DNA from: Moraxella pluranimalium
GTDB taxonomy: Bacteria > Pseudomonadota > Gammaproteobacteria > Pseudomonadales > Moraxellaceae
Direction of reading: 5' to 3'
Assembly: GCF_002014825.1 (NCBI RefSeq)
Contig: NZ_MUYU01000018.1
Location: 54,728-118,727, forward strand
DNA: 64,000 nucleotides
This document shows positions 45,311 to 55,485 of the stretch, piece after piece. Position 1 is the first letter of the stretch. Each line of letters opens with the position of its first letter. The position numbers and the translations under genes were made by a program. Under the pieces are notes generated by a model. That model saw only the letters and a list, made by a program, of their open reading frames with translations. It was not told the DNA's origin and made no database searches.

Positions 45311-47254
45311 TTATGCCAAGTCCGCTTCAAGTGTCTCAAGCTCATCCATCGCTGTGAGCATACTCTCTTCAGCGCTGTCGATTTTGGCTTTGATGTCGCT
45401 TTGTTCGTTTAATAATTCTAATAACTTTGGCTTATTGGCATCATCATACAGACTGCTGTCAGAGAGTGTGGTTTCTATCGTTTCAAGCTTGGCACTCAGC
45501 GTCTCAAGCTCACTTTCTAGCTTGGCGATTTGTTTGCGCAGTGGCGCAGTCTGCTCACGGATTTGGGCATTTTTTTTGCGTCGCTCTTCTTTGCTTAGCC
45601 CATCATTGGCAGGGGTCTGTGCTTGTGGGTTAGCACTGTCAGCTTTGACGGGTTCTTTTGATTCTTTGTGGGCAAGCTGTCGTTCTTGGCGAGCTTTTTT
45701 GAGATGCTCGGCATAGTCACTCATATCACCGACAAACTCAGTGCAGCGACCATCGGCAACCAGCCACAGCTCATCACACACCGATAGGATCAAATCACGA
45801 TCATGCGACACCAAAATCAATGCCCCTGCAAAGTCTTGCAGTGCAAGCATCAACGCATTTCGCATCTGCAAATCCAGATGGTTGGTCGGCTCGTCAAGCA
45901 CCAAGACATTGGGGCGTTGCCACACCAATAATGCCAGCATCAGCCGAGCTCGCTCACCGCCCGAGAACAGTCGGCTCACCGTGTCAATACGCTCACCCCG
46001 AAAATCAAAACTACCCAAAAACGCCCGCAAATCCGCATCCGATGTCTGCCCTGCGATGCGTCTTAGCATCAGCATCGGCGTGGCATCATCATCTAGGCTG
46101 TCCATCTGATGCTGATTAAAATAGCCCAGTTTCAATGTCTCAGACACCTTATGCACACCGCTAATCAGTGGTAGCTCACCGACCAAGGCTTTGATTAAGG
46201 TGGATTTGCCTGCGCCATTTGCCCCTAGAATACCCATGCGTACGCTTGGGGTGATTTGTAAGTTTACCTTAGAAATCATCGGCACGCCATCATAGCCGAT
46301 GGTGGCATTATCAAGGCTGATGAGCGGGGATGCCATGTGCGATGGCTCATAGAACTTAAAACTAAACGCACTATCCGCCATCACAGGGCTTAGCTCAGTC
46401 ATACGGTCAAGCTGTTTGATACGGCTTTGGGCTTGCTTGGCTTTGGTCGCTTTGGCACGAAAACGGCGGATGTAGTCTTCTAGGTGCGCACGCACGGCTT
46501 GCTGTTTTTCGTAGGCTTGTTGCTCTTGGGCAAGTCGTTCGGCTCGGGTGCGGACAAATTGGCTATAATTGCCTGTATATAAAGTGATTTTGCCCTGCTC
46601 AATGTGCAAAATATGCCCACAAATGGCGTCCAAAAATGCTTGGTCGTGACTGATGAGCAAAATGAGTCCATCGAACTTTTGTAGCCATTCTTCGAGCCAC
46701 AAAATCGCATCCAAATCCAAATGGTTGGTCGGCTCGTCAAGCAATAGCACATCAGCACGGTGCATCAAGGTGCGAGCAAGGTTTAGACGCATTCTCCAGC
46801 CGCCTGAGAACATCGCCACCGCCCGAGCGTGCTCAGCTTCACCAAAGCCCAAGCCTGACAAAATCATCGCCGCCTTAGCACGGGTGCGATAGCCATCAAT
46901 CTCTTCAAATCGCTGATAAATCGGCGCAATCTCATCGGCAGACAGCGTATCTTGGCGGCTGATTTTGTCATTGAGTTGCCACCATTCGGCATCGCCAGAG
47001 AGTACATAGTCGATGGCAAGCATATCGGTGGCATGAATCTCTTGCGCCATATGAGCGATTTGCCATGACGACGGCATCGAGACCTGCCCAAGATCGGTGG
47101 TATATTCACCCAAGATGGTGGCAAACAAGGTGGATTTGCCCGTGCCATTATTGCCCGTCAGACCGATTTTTTGTCCTTTGTGTAATTGTAAATTGACATC
47201 GCTAAATAGCAGTCGCCCTTCTCGGCGCACCGCCACATCTTTAAATTCAATCAT
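45311..47254 (-). CDS. ABC-F family ribosome-associated ATPase (YheS/Uup type)
   Basis: ABC-F proteins are soluble ATPases that bind the ribosomal E site and help stalled translation. The 647-residue protein has two ABC domains: Walker A GNNGTGKST with signature FSGGWRMRLNLARTL, and GANGAGKST with FSGGERARLMLALL. The linker between them (RAHLEDYIRRFRAKATKAKQAQSR) is the P-site tRNA interaction motif. A C-terminal coiled coil (about residues 540-640) resembles YheS and Uup; length is nearest to YheS (637 in E. coli). There are no membrane helices. Confidence 0.9.
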   Translation of the reverse strand: MIEFKDVAVRREGRLLFSDVNLQLHKGQKIGLTGNNGTGKSTLFATILGEYTTDLGQVSMPSSWQIAHMAQEIHATDMLAIDYVLSGDAEWWQLNDKISRQDTLSADEIAPIYQRFEEIDGYRTRAKAAMILSGLGFGEAEHARAVAMFSGGWRMRLNLARTLMHRADVLLLDEPTNHLDLDAILWLEEWLQKFDGLILLISHDQAFLDAICGHILHIEQGKITLYTGNYSQFVRTRAERLAQEQQAYEKQQAVRAHLEDYIRRFRAKATKAKQAQSRIKQLDRMTELSPVMADSAFSFKFYEPSHMASPLISLDNATIGYDGVPMISKVNLQITPSVRMGILGANGAGKSTLIKALVGELPLISGVHKVSETLKLGYFNQHQMDSLDDDATPMLMLRRIAGQTSDADLRAFLGSFDFRGERIDTVSRLFSGGERARLMLALLVWQRPNVLVLDEPTNHLDLQMRNALMLALQDFAGALILVSHDRDLILSVCDELWLVADGRCTEFVGDMSDYAEHLKKARQERQLAHKESKEPVKADSANPQAQTPANDGLSKEERRKKNAQIREQTAPLRKQIAKLESELETLSAKLETIETTLSDSSLYDDANKPKLLELLNEQSDIKAKIDSAEESMLTAMDELETLEADLA

Positions 47255-47429
47255 GCTGTGTATCTACTGGTAAATAATGGCTTATTTTAGCACATTTGCC
47301 TTATAATGCAGATAAAGTGGCGCACAAAACCGCCATCGCTGATAAATTTATCCTACGCCCCTTGCAAAAGCCCATCACCATCCCTATACTAAGCCCATCT
47401 TTCACTTAACTTTTTATAAGGAAAACAAG

Positions 47430-47978
47430 ATGGCTCGTCTAACCGTCAATACCCTAGAAACCGCCCCAGAAAAAGCCAAAGAGCGCATGGAAATGGTACA
47501 AAAAGCCAATGGCTTTATCCCAAATCTGATTGGCGTACTTGCTAATTCACCACAAGCGCTTGAAATGTATCAAGAAGTGGGTAAACTCAACAGCCGCACC
47601 AGCCTAACGCCTGAAGAAATCGAAGTGGTGCAAATCACTGCAGCGGCGCACAATGGCTGTGATTTTTGTGTGGCGGGTCATACCAAAATCGGTACACTTA
47701 AATTAAAAATGCCTGAAAATGTGCTAAACGCCCTGCGTGCTCGCACCACCATCGAAGACAACGCCAAATATCAAGCGCTAGCACAGTTCACCATGCAGCT
47801 GATTGATAAGCGTGGTAAAGTATCTGATGAAGAACTAGCAGCGGTCAAAGCAGCAGGTTATAGTGAGCAAAACATCCTAGATGTGGTGCTTGGTGTGGCA
47901 CTAGCGACCCTGTGCAACTATGCCAACAATGTCGCCCAAAACGACATCAACCCAGAATTGCAGGCGTATGCGCCCTAA
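47430..47978 (+). CDS. AhpD-like carboxymuconolactone decarboxylase-family protein
   Basis: This 182-residue all-helical protein has the AhpD-type redox motif in AAHNGCDFCVAGHTKIG (CxxC plus His), which points to a peroxidase-related disulfide reductase activity and not to carboxymuconolactone chemistry. The start MARLTVNTLETAPEKAKERMEM is typical for this subgroup. AAGGAAAACAAG precedes the ATG. It is divergent from the ABC-F gene and 190 bases upstream of the oxidoreductase operon, so a shared redox theme is possible but not shown. Confidence 0.87.
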   Translation: MARLTVNTLETAPEKAKERMEMVQKANGFIPNLIGVLANSPQALEMYQEVGKLNSRTSLTPEEIEVVQITAAAHNGCDFCVAGHTKIGTLKLKMPENVLNALRARTTIEDNAKYQALAQFTMQLIDKRGKVSDEELAAVKAAGYSEQNILDVVLGVALATLCNYANNVAQNDINPELQAYAP

Positions 47979-48168
47979 GCTTGGACAGCTTAAGCTCGGC
48001 CAACATAAGCCCTGAACGCAAGTTTGGGGCTTAGTTGTATTAATATCCAAATGATGTACCGATAAATACCTATCCTTAGTCAAAAACAGAATAAGAAATT
48101 TACCGCACACCTGCCTATAATAATCTGTTTATTTAATTTTTAAGCCGTTGTACCGTTTGGGGTCTTGT

Positions 48169-49329
48169 ATGCATCAGTTTGACTCGTATTTTGCCGACAC
48201 TTCATCCATCAATCCTGCCACCGATGCCGTCTTGGCGTGGCAATCGCCTGATTTTTTGACCAATATCAGTCAAACCGCACGCCAATCACTTGACCCCATC
48301 GCCATTGACAAAGGCTATTATCCGACTGCCGAGATGGCACAGCTGGCTCGACTTGGGGCATTTTCGGCGCATTTGTCTAGCCAAGGCAGCCGCTTTGGTG
48401 ATGCCATCCTTGCCACTGCCAAGATTGGTGAAGTCTGCGGTACGACAGGCTTTTTGTCATGGTGTCATCAGGTGTGTGGCTTGTATCTTGACCAATCAGA
48501 AAATACCACGCTCAAGGCGAACATCCTACCAAGCCACATTGTCGGTGATAGCTTTGGCGGTACGGCATTGTCCAATCCAATGAAAACTTTTGCCAATATC
48601 GAATCGATGATTTTGCGAGCGACCAAAGTCGATGGCGGTTATGTAGTGTCAGGTACACTGCCATGGATTAGCCACATTGCGCCGAACCAATACTGCGGTG
48701 CCATCGCTCGTGTGGACGGTGAGAATAAAGATGTATTTTTCTTGCTAAGCTTTGATGACGCACGCCGTGGACAATGGCAACTAAACGCCTGCCCGACCTT
48801 TAGCGGTATGGAAGGCTCAAGCACTTGGCAGATTGAGCTCAATCAGTACTTTGTGCCGACAGACACCATCATCGCCGACCCTGCCAAAGCCTTTATTGAG
48901 CGTATTCGCGGGGCGTTTGTGCTGATGCAGCTTGGCATTGGCGCAGGTATTATCCAAGGGGCGATTAACGACATCATCGCTGTCGATGCTCAGCTTTGCC
49001 ATGTCAATCAATACCTAGAAGACCAAGCAGGCACACTGCAAGAGTCACTAGATAAGCTTGTGGCACGCACGCTTGACCTTGCCAAGACACCGTTTGAGTC
49101 GCACAAAGAATTTTTCCTAGATGTGCTAGATGCTCGCATCCAAGGGGCACAATTATCACTCACCGCCACCCAAGCAGCACTACTACACCAAGGCGCAAAG
49201 GGCTATCTGATGACTGCTGCACCACAGCGTCGTATTCGTGAAGCGCATTTTGTGGCGATTGTCACGCCTGCCATCAAGCACCTACGCAGTCTGTCACAGC
49301 AGCTGATGAGCGATGTATCACCAACCTAA
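48169..49329 (+). CDS. acyl-CoA dehydrogenase-fold flavoprotein of uncertain substrate
   Basis: This 386-residue protein has the acyl-CoA dehydrogenase fold but weak motifs: LARLGAFSAHLSSQGSRFGDAI in the N-terminal helical part, GGTALSNPMKTF in the middle and a C-terminal helical domain ending PQRRIREAHFVAIVTPAIKHLR. The clear active-site and flavin motifs of true fatty acyl-CoA enzymes (such as CxTEPxxGSD and YGGxGY) are missing. That pattern is seen in monooxygenase-type members that act with reduced flavin. It starts an operon: a rubredoxin/rubredoxin reductase follows after 10 bases and an ABC importer after that. I infer oxidation of an imported small molecule, substrate unknown. The ATG at 48169 follows GGGG. 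Confidence 0.75.
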   Translation: MHQFDSYFADTSSINPATDAVLAWQSPDFLTNISQTARQSLDPIAIDKGYYPTAEMAQLARLGAFSAHLSSQGSRFGDAILATAKIGEVCGTTGFLSWCHQVCGLYLDQSENTTLKANILPSHIVGDSFGGTALSNPMKTFANIESMILRATKVDGGYVVSGTLPWISHIAPNQYCGAIARVDGENKDVFFLLSFDDARRGQWQLNACPTFSGMEGSSTWQIELNQYFVPTDTIIADPAKAFIERIRGAFVLMQLGIGAGIIQGAINDIIAVDAQLCHVNQYLEDQAGTLQESLDKLVARTLDLAKTPFESHKEFFLDVLDARIQGAQLSLTATQAALLHQGAKGYLMTAAPQRRIREAHFVAIVTPAIKHLRSLSQQLMSDVSPT

Positions 49330-49339
49330 GGAATGAGCA

Positions 49340-50701
49340 ATGAGTGACATGATAGCACCTATGAACATGGACAAAGACGGCAACCCAACCGATGGCCGTG
49401 GTGCATGGCGACAATATCTGTGCCGTGCTTGTGGCTGGATTTATGATGAAAAATTGGGCGACCCTGATGGCGGACTGCCTGCAGGTACTCGCTTTGAAGA
49501 TATTCCTGACGACTGGATGTGCCCACTGTGTGGCGTGACCAAACGAGACTTTGAGCCCTTTGTTCAGCGAGAAACCTTGGCGGTCATCGCCAAGCCCTGT
49601 GCCGATAATGGTGTCATCGTCATCGGCGGTGGTACGGCAGGTTGGACAGCGATTGAAGCGCTACGCAAGCTTGATGATTGCCTCCCTATCACGCTCATCA
49701 CCTCTGACAGCGGTGACCGTTATATGAAGCCGCAGCTGTCCATTGCCATCAGCCAAAACAAAACGCCTGATGTGCTCATCACCAAAAAAGCGATTGACCT
49801 TGCCAAAACGCTCGATGTCAACCTGATTGCCTATACCTTTGCCACCGCCATTGACAGCGATAAACAACTGGTACGCACGACACGGGGTGATTTTGGCTAT
49901 CGCCATTTGATTATTGCTCAAGGGGCGACACCATTTTTACCACCAAGCCTGCCTGCTGATAAAGTCTGGCGGATTAATCACATTGATATGTTTGGTCAAT
50001 TACAAGCCAAACTATCTGCCCGTCCAAACCAACACATCGCCATCATCGGTGCTGGTATGATTGGCGTGGAGCTTGCTGAAGACATCGCCAAAGCAGGTCA
50101 TCAGGTCACACTCATCAACCGTGATGAGTTGCCCCTTGCCGAAATCCTACCGCCAATCGCAGGTCAAAAAGTCCAAGATGCGCTCACTGGCATCGGTATC
50201 CGCTATCATGGCAGCGCTACCGTGCATGGCATCGACAAGACAGCTGACGGCTATCAAATCCATCTTGATAATGACATCATCACTGTTGATGAAATCGTGG
50301 CAAGCACGGGGCTTATCACCGACAATCGCTTGGCACGCATGGCAAACCTTAAGCATACCCCACAAGGCATCATCGTCGATAGCCATACCCTACGCACATC
50401 CAATCCGCATATTTTTGCCATCGGTGACTGTATCGTGATTGATGGCAAGCCATGCCGTTTTGTTGCACCACTGCGTGAGCAAGCCGCCGCCATCAGCCAC
50501 GAAATCTTATCCTTGCCACACGCAGGCTATCAGCACAAAGCGCCACTGGTTCGCCTAAAAACCAAGTCCATCATCGTCTCGGTCACAGGCAATCCTGACA
50601 AAACTTGCGACTGGCAAATCATTGACGATAGCGATACGCTGTTTGTAATGACCCAAGCGCGTGACGGCGTAACCACTGCCAAGATTGAGCTGAAGTTATA
50701 A
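49340..50701 (+). CDS. fused rubredoxin / rubredoxin reductase
   Basis: This 453-residue protein joins an electron carrier to its reductase. Residues about 25-75 are a rubredoxin with two CxxC metal motifs ([20 protein letters not shown] and [15 protein letters not shown]). From about residue 90 follows an FAD/NAD(P)H reductase: [13 protein letters not shown], the second dinucleotide motif [21 protein letters not shown], and IFAIGDC near the FAD site. Rubredoxin reductases feed oxygenases such as AlkB or reduce oxygen/NO-detoxifying proteins. Here the most likely electron acceptor is the flavoprotein encoded 10 bases upstream. AAGGAATGAGCA precedes the ATG. Confidence 0.9.
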   Translation: MSDMIAPMNMDKDGNPTDGRGAWRQYLCRACGWIYDEKLGDPDGGLPAGTRFEDIPDDWMCPLCGVTKRDFEPFVQRETLAVIAKPCADNGVIVIGGGTAGWTAIEALRKLDDCLPITLITSDSGDRYMKPQLSIAISQNKTPDVLITKKAIDLAKTLDVNLIAYTFATAIDSDKQLVRTTRGDFGYRHLIIAQGATPFLPPSLPADKVWRINHIDMFGQLQAKLSARPNQHIAIIGAGMIGVELAEDIAKAGHQVTLINRDELPLAEILPPIAGQKVQDALTGIGIRYHGSATVHGIDKTADGYQIHLDNDIITVDEIVASTGLITDNRLARMANLKHTPQGIIVDSHTLRTSNPHIFAIGDCIVIDGKPCRFVAPLREQAAAISHEILSLPHAGYQHKAPLVRLKTKSIIVSVTGNPDKTCDWQIIDDSDTLFVMTQARDGVTTAKIELKL

Positions 50702-50779
50702 TCATATCCTAAAAGTGAATTTACCATGCCGACGCTTTTGGGCGTAACATGGTGCTGTTTTTTATTCTAAGTGTTTATT

Positions 50780-52177
50780 ATGTCTAATATTTTTCGCCCC
50801 TTTGATGATAAGCCCATTCAGTTTGGCTGCTCGTGTGGCAAACACAATAGCCAAACAGAGTGCAATCAAAGCCTGCTACTTGATGAGCGATTTGCCCATG
50901 TCCAAAACGACAGCCGCAGCGAGCATACCACCACCGATATGATTGAAGCGGTGGCAGTCAAGGCACTGTTTCCACATGAGCCGACTCGCCGTGCGTTTTT
51001 AAAATCAGTCGGTAAAGGCACTGCCCTTGCCGCCATCGCAAGCGTCTTGCCCCTAGCAAGCCTACAAGAAGCTGCCGCCATTGATGTGCTTAAGCCTGAA
51101 AAAAAGAGCGTGGATATTGGCTTTTTGCCGATTTTATGCTCAACACCGCTGATCATGGCTGACCCATTGGGCTATTATGAAGAGCAAGGCATCAAGGCCA
51201 ATTTGCATAAGCGCGCAGGCTGGGCGCTCGTGCGTGACCAGATGATGAACCGAGAGCTTGATGCGACGCATTTTTTAGCGCCGATGCCACTTGCCATCAG
51301 TCTTGGCTTGGGCTCAGCCAAACAAGACATGAAAGTCGCCGCCATTCAAAACACCAATGGTCAAGCTCTGGTGATGGCGCTCAAGCACGCCAATAACCGC
51401 GACCCAAAGAACTGGAAAGGCTTCACCTTTGCCATTCCTTTTGAGCATAGCATTCATAATTATCTGCTCAGATATTTCTTGGCAGAACATGGACTTGACC
51501 CTGATAAAGATGTCAAGCTTCGCCTGACCACACCGCCTGATATGATTGCCAACCTAAAAGCAGGCAACATTGACGGCTTTTTTGGACCCGAGCCGTTCAA
51601 TCAGCGTGCCGTTTGGGATAAAGCAGGCTATATCCACACATTGAGCCGTGATATTTGGCTAGGGCATCCGTGCTGTTCGTTTGGTACTTCACAAGCGTTC
51701 ATCAATGAAAATCCGCAAACCTTTTTGGCAATGTATCGTGCGATTATCAAAGCCAATGTCATGGCAAATGAGCCAAGCATTCGCAAAGACTTATCCAAGC
51801 TGCTCTCGCCTGCCAAATACCTAGGTCAGCCTGAATTGGTGCTACGCCAGTCCATCATGGGGCGTTTTGCCGATGGCGTGGGCAATGTCCAAGATTTCCC
51901 TAACCGCATGGGCTTTGATGTCATGCCATGGCAGTCGGTGGCGGTGTGGATGCTGTCGCAAATGAAACGCTGGGGCTATCTAAAAGACAACATCAATTAT
52001 CAAGATATCGCAAATCAAGTGTTTATGCTCACCGATGCCAAAAAACAAATGCAAGAAATGGGCTACACCGTCAAAGAAAACGAACCACAAATCACCGTGA
52101 TGGGTAAGGCGTTTGACGCAAGCCGTCCTGATGAGTACATCAATTCCTTTGCCATCGGTCAAAAGGTGAGCGTATGA
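50780..52177 (+). CDS. Tat-exported ABC substrate-binding protein (NrtA/CmpA-like)
   Basis: This 465-residue binding protein belongs to the nitrate/sulfonate/bicarbonate group (VDIGFLPILCSTPLIMADPLGYYEEQGI and HFLAPMPLAISLGLG). A twin-arginine signal lies unusually far in: RRAFLK at 70-75, a hydrophobic stretch, and a cut site EAAA near residue 100. Before it is a 69-residue leader with four... closely spaced cysteines and a histidine in FGCSCGKHNSQTEC (three Cys, one His), which could bind a metal or cofactor. Tat export implies folding or cofactor loading before transport. The start is the ATG at 50780; an ATG at 50939 lacks a ribosome site. It overlaps the permease gene by 4 bases. Confidence 0.85.
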   Translation: MSNIFRPFDDKPIQFGCSCGKHNSQTECNQSLLLDERFAHVQNDSRSEHTTTDMIEAVAVKALFPHEPTRRAFLKSVGKGTALAAIASVLPLASLQEAAAIDVLKPEKKSVDIGFLPILCSTPLIMADPLGYYEEQGIKANLHKRAGWALVRDQMMNRELDATHFLAPMPLAISLGLGSAKQDMKVAAIQNTNGQALVMALKHANNRDPKNWKGFTFAIPFEHSIHNYLLRYFLAEHGLDPDKDVKLRLTTPPDMIANLKAGNIDGFFGPEPFNQRAVWDKAGYIHTLSRDIWLGHPCCSFGTSQAFINENPQTFLAMYRAIIKANVMANEPSIRKDLSKLLSPAKYLGQPELVLRQSIMGRFADGVGNVQDFPNRMGFDVMPWQSVAVWMLSQMKRWGYLKDNINYQDIANQVFMLTDAKKQMQEMGYTVKENEPQITVMGKAFDASRPDEYINSFAIGQKVSV

Positions 52178-53049
52178 AACTGACAACCAAAACCAAAGGC
52201 TATCTATTATCCCTACTCATCGTGCTTGCGACGCTTGGCGTCTGGCAATGGGCGACCTTGCCACAAAAGGTCTATGCACCGACCGACCCGCTCAAGCTTG
52301 AGTACAGCGTACTGATGGGTGATATTCCTGAATTTACTGAGCCTGGTGCATTGGTCGCAAGCCAAAAGAGTGAATTTCCTACGCCGAGCGACTTTGGGCA
52401 AACAGCCGCCAAGCACCTGTCCAATCCCTTTTATGATAATGGCTTAAATGATAAAGGCATTGGTATTCAGCTTGGCTATTCTATTGGGCGGGTGCTCTTA
52501 GGCTTTTTGCTTGCGATGATGGTGGCGATTCCTTTGGGCTATGCCATTGGTATGTCGCCGATTTTGGGCGCAGCTGCCACGCCGTTTGTGCAGATTTTAA
52601 AGCCGATTTCACCGCTTGCGTGGATGCCGATTGCCCTTTATACGATTAAAGATTCTAATGCGTCCAGTATTTTTGTGATTTTTATTTGTTCTATTTGGCC
52701 AATGCTCACCAACACCGCCTTTGGGGTGGCGTCTGTCCGCCGTGAATGGCGTAATGTCGCCAAGACGCTTGAGCTGTCGCCTTTACAGACCGCTACCAAA
52801 ATTGTCATTCCTGCTGCCGCACCGACCATTGTTACGGGTATGCGTATTTCTATGGGGATTGCGTGGCTGGTGATTGTTGCTGCCGAGATGCTCGTGGGTG
52901 GTACGGGCATTGGTTATTTTGTGTGGAATCAGTGGAATAATCTATCGCTTGCCAATGTGATTTTTGCTGTGCTGCTGATTGGCTTGGTGGGTATGGTACT
53001 GGATATGCTGTTTGGCGTGCTACAAAAAAAGGTGAGCTATGTTGAATAA
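52174..53049 (+). CDS. ABC transporter permease (nitrate/sulfonate/taurine type)
   Basis: This 291-residue inner-membrane protein has about six helices, the first at residues 10-26, and the BPD_transp_1 coupling loop in [37 protein letters not shown] (split by the EAA motif). An extra 80-residue segment with little hydrophobicity lies between helix 1 and helix 2 (residues about 30-95), longer than in SsuC or TauC and similar to NrtB/CmpB. It overlaps the genes on both sides (4 bases and 11 bases), so the three transporter genes are translated together. Confidence 0.88.
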   Translation: MKLTTKTKGYLLSLLIVLATLGVWQWATLPQKVYAPTDPLKLEYSVLMGDIPEFTEPGALVASQKSEFPTPSDFGQTAAKHLSNPFYDNGLNDKGIGIQLGYSIGRVLLGFLLAMMVAIPLGYAIGMSPILGAAATPFVQILKPISPLAWMPIALYTIKDSNASSIFVIFICSIWPMLTNTAFGVASVRREWRNVAKTLELSPLQTATKIVIPAAAPTIVTGMRISMGIAWLVIVAAEMLVGGTGIGYFVWNQWNNLSLANVIFAVLLIGLVGMVLDMLFGVLQKKVSYVE

Positions 53050-53893
53050 TGATGGCAAATTGATTGAAGTTGGCAGTCTGTCCAAACGCTACGGCGATGG
53101 CGATAATGTCTTTGAAAATGTCAATTTTGATATTTATAAAAATGAGTTCATCTGCTTGATTGGACATTCAGGCTGTGGCAAATCGACAATTTTAAACGCC
53201 CTAGCAGGACTTGAAAACGCCACATCAGGCAGCATCACCATGAATGGTAAAGAAGTTGTCAAACCAAGCCTTGAGCGGGGTGTGGTGTTCCAAAGTCATG
53301 CCCTGCTCCCATGGCTGACTGTCGGCGAGAACATCGGCTTTGCTCTAAAAGCAAAAACGCCCAACATCAGCGCCAATGACCTTGCCCAAAAAATTGATTT
53401 TTATCTAGCGATGGTCGGACTTAGCAAGGTCAAAGACAAAAAGCCAAGTCAGCTATCAGGCGGTATGAAACAGCGTGTGGGGATTGCCCGTGCCTTTGCC
53501 ACACAGCCAGAGCTGTTACTGATGGACGAGCCGTTTGGGGCACTGGACGCTTTGACTCGTGGGGTGATTCAAGATGAGCTCGTGAATATCGTCGATGAAA
53601 CGCAGCAGACGGTGTTTATGATTACCCATGATATTGATGAAGCGATTTTGCTCGCTGACCGCATATTTTTGATGAGTAATGGTCCACGGGCGTTTTTGGC
53701 GGAGATTGTCGAAAACACCATTCCGAAGCCACGCCACAGGGATAATATCCATCATCATGCGCATTATTATAAAATTCGCAATCATCTCTTGGACTTCTTG
53801 GTGCATCGCAGTAAAGCACTACAACAGCAGAGCGAACGCCCAAGCCATCCAAAGGTCATCAACTTTAGCCAAATGGCGTGGGATGGCTTATAA
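53039..53893 (+). CDS. ABC transporter ATPase (NrtD/SsuB/TauB type)
   Basis: This 284-residue ATPase powers the importer. It has Walker [10 protein letters not shown], the Q-loop [14 protein letters not shown], signature [16 protein letters not shown], Walker [12 protein letters not shown] and the H-loop [10 protein letters not shown], all in the form usual for the nitrate/sulfonate family. The C-terminal 60 residues ([23 protein letters not shown]) carry a His-rich stretch. It ends the operon; a bidirectional terminator follows at 53904. Confidence 0.9.
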   Translation: MLNNDGKLIEVGSLSKRYGDGDNVFENVNFDIYKNEFICLIGHSGCGKSTILNALAGLENATSGSITMNGKEVVKPSLERGVVFQSHALLPWLTVGENIGFALKAKTPNISANDLAQKIDFYLAMVGLSKVKDKKPSQLSGGMKQRVGIARAFATQPELLLMDEPFGALDALTRGVIQDELVNIVDETQQTVFMITHDIDEAILLADRIFLMSNGPRAFLAEIVENTIPKPRHRDNIHHHAHYYKIRNHLLDFLVHRSKALQQQSERPSHPKVINFSQMAWDGL

Positions 53894-53903
53894 ATCACCA
53901 AAA

Positions 53904-53937
53904 AAATCAGCCCAAAACCTATGCTTTGGGCTGATTT
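53904..53937. terminator. bidirectional terminator between the ABC ATPase gene and argH
   Basis: Perfect 13-bp arms (53904-53916 and 53925-53937, AAATCAGCCCAAA / TTTGGGCTGATTT) with an 8-nt loop lie between converging genes. Confidence 0.85.
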
Positions 53938-53950
53938 ATCATTCAAGCAA

Positions 53951-55333
53951 TCAAATCCGCTCACGACCACGGGCAATCGCCGCCTTGACCTGATTTGGCG
54001 CTGTACCACCGATGTGATTACGGGCGTTGAGCGAGCCTTCTAGTGTCAAGCACTCAAAGACATCATCGCCAATGAGTTCACTAAAGCTTTGTAGTTCAGC
54101 TAGGCTAAGCTCACTTAAATCCACACCTTTGGCGACGCCTAACGCCACAGCCTTGCCGACCACTTCATGCGCATCACGGAATGGCAGACCTTTTTTGACC
54201 AAATAATCCGCCAAATCGGTCGCTGCGGCATAGCCTTTCATCGTCGCCGCTCGCATATTCTCGCTATTTGGCACAAGATTTGGCAACATATCAGCAAAGG
54301 CAAGTAGTGAGCCTGTCAAGGTATCCACGCAGTCAAACAGCGGCTCTTTGTCTTCTTGGTTGTCTTTGTTGTACGCCAGTGGCTGATTTTTCATCAAGCT
54401 CAGCAAAGTGGTCAACTGACCAAACACGCGCGCCGCCTTACCACGCACCAGCTCCGGCACATCAGGATTTTTCTTTTGTGGCATGATGGATGAGCCTGTG
54501 CAGAAGCGGTCAGGCACTGCCACAAAGCCAAATTGCGCACTCATCCACAGGATAATCTCTTCGCTCATGCGAGATAGATGCATCATCAGAATCGACGCAT
54601 TGGCGGTAAATTCAATGGCAAAATCACGGTCGCTGACAGCATCTAGCGAATTTTGGCAAATACCTTCAAAGCCGAGAAGTTCAGCGGTGATGGTGCGGTC
54701 AATCGGATAAGTCGTGCCTGCTAGAGCTGCACTGCCTAGTGGCATCTGATTGATACGACGGCGAGTGTCAGCAAAACGCTCGCTATCACGGGTCAGCATC
54801 TCAAACCACGCCATCACATGATGACCAAAGCTCACCGGCTGCGCTGTTTGTAGATGGGTAAAGCCCGGCATGATGGTGGTGGTGTGCTTATCCGCCAAAT
54901 CCAATAAGCCTGATTGCAAGCGTTTTAGCAATACCAAGATATTATCGGTCTCATCTCGTAGCCACAGGCGAATGTCGGTCGCCACTTGGTCATTGCGACT
55001 GCGTCCTGTGTGTAACTTTTTGCCGACATCACCGATGATGGCAGTCAGACGGCTCTCGACATTCATATGTACATCTTCGAGTGCCACCGACCATACAAAT
55101 GTGCCATTATCAATCTCGGCTTGGACTTGCTTTAGGCCATCGACGATGGTTTGGCTTTCGTCCATCGTGATAATCCCACAGCGACCCAGCATGGTGGCGT
55201 GGGCAATAGAGCCTTGGATGTCTTGTTTTGCCATGCGTTTGTCAAAATTCACCGATGCGGTAAATTCGGCGACAAAGCTGTCGGTCGCTTCACTAAAACG
55301 ACCGCCCCACATACTTGAAGTTTGTTCACTCAT
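53951..55333 (-). CDS. argH: argininosuccinate lyase
   Basis: ArgH splits argininosuccinate to arginine and fumarate, the last step of arginine synthesis. The 460-residue protein has [20 protein letters not shown] at the start, [12 protein letters not shown], the [13 protein letters not shown] segment with the catalytic His, and the fumarase/lyase signature [12 protein letters not shown]. It is divergent from hemC, an arrangement common in Pseudomonas and Acinetobacter. A TATACT -10 lies at 55366-55371 on the minus strand. Confidence 0.97.
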   Translation of the reverse strand: MSEQTSSMWGGRFSEATDSFVAEFTASVNFDKRMAKQDIQGSIAHATMLGRCGIITMDESQTIVDGLKQVQAEIDNGTFVWSVALEDVHMNVESRLTAIIGDVGKKLHTGRSRNDQVATDIRLWLRDETDNILVLLKRLQSGLLDLADKHTTTIMPGFTHLQTAQPVSFGHHVMAWFEMLTRDSERFADTRRRINQMPLGSAALAGTTYPIDRTITAELLGFEGICQNSLDAVSDRDFAIEFTANASILMMHLSRMSEEIILWMSAQFGFVAVPDRFCTGSSIMPQKKNPDVPELVRGKAARVFGQLTTLLSLMKNQPLAYNKDNQEDKEPLFDCVDTLTGSLLAFADMLPNLVPNSENMRAATMKGYAAATDLADYLVKKGLPFRDAHEVVGKAVALGVAKGVDLSELSLAELQSFSELIGDDVFECLTLEGSLNARNHIGGTAPNQVKAAIARGRERI

Positions 55334-55485
55334 GATAAATCCTTTGATTTACTTAACTTTGCCAAAGTATAACACATCTTCGCCATCGCATTCATCAATT
55401 ATCCGCAGGCATAACATGGCTTTTATGCCCCAAAGGTTTTATAATAGGATAATTTTTATGATTTTTGCAAAATTTGGACACGCTT

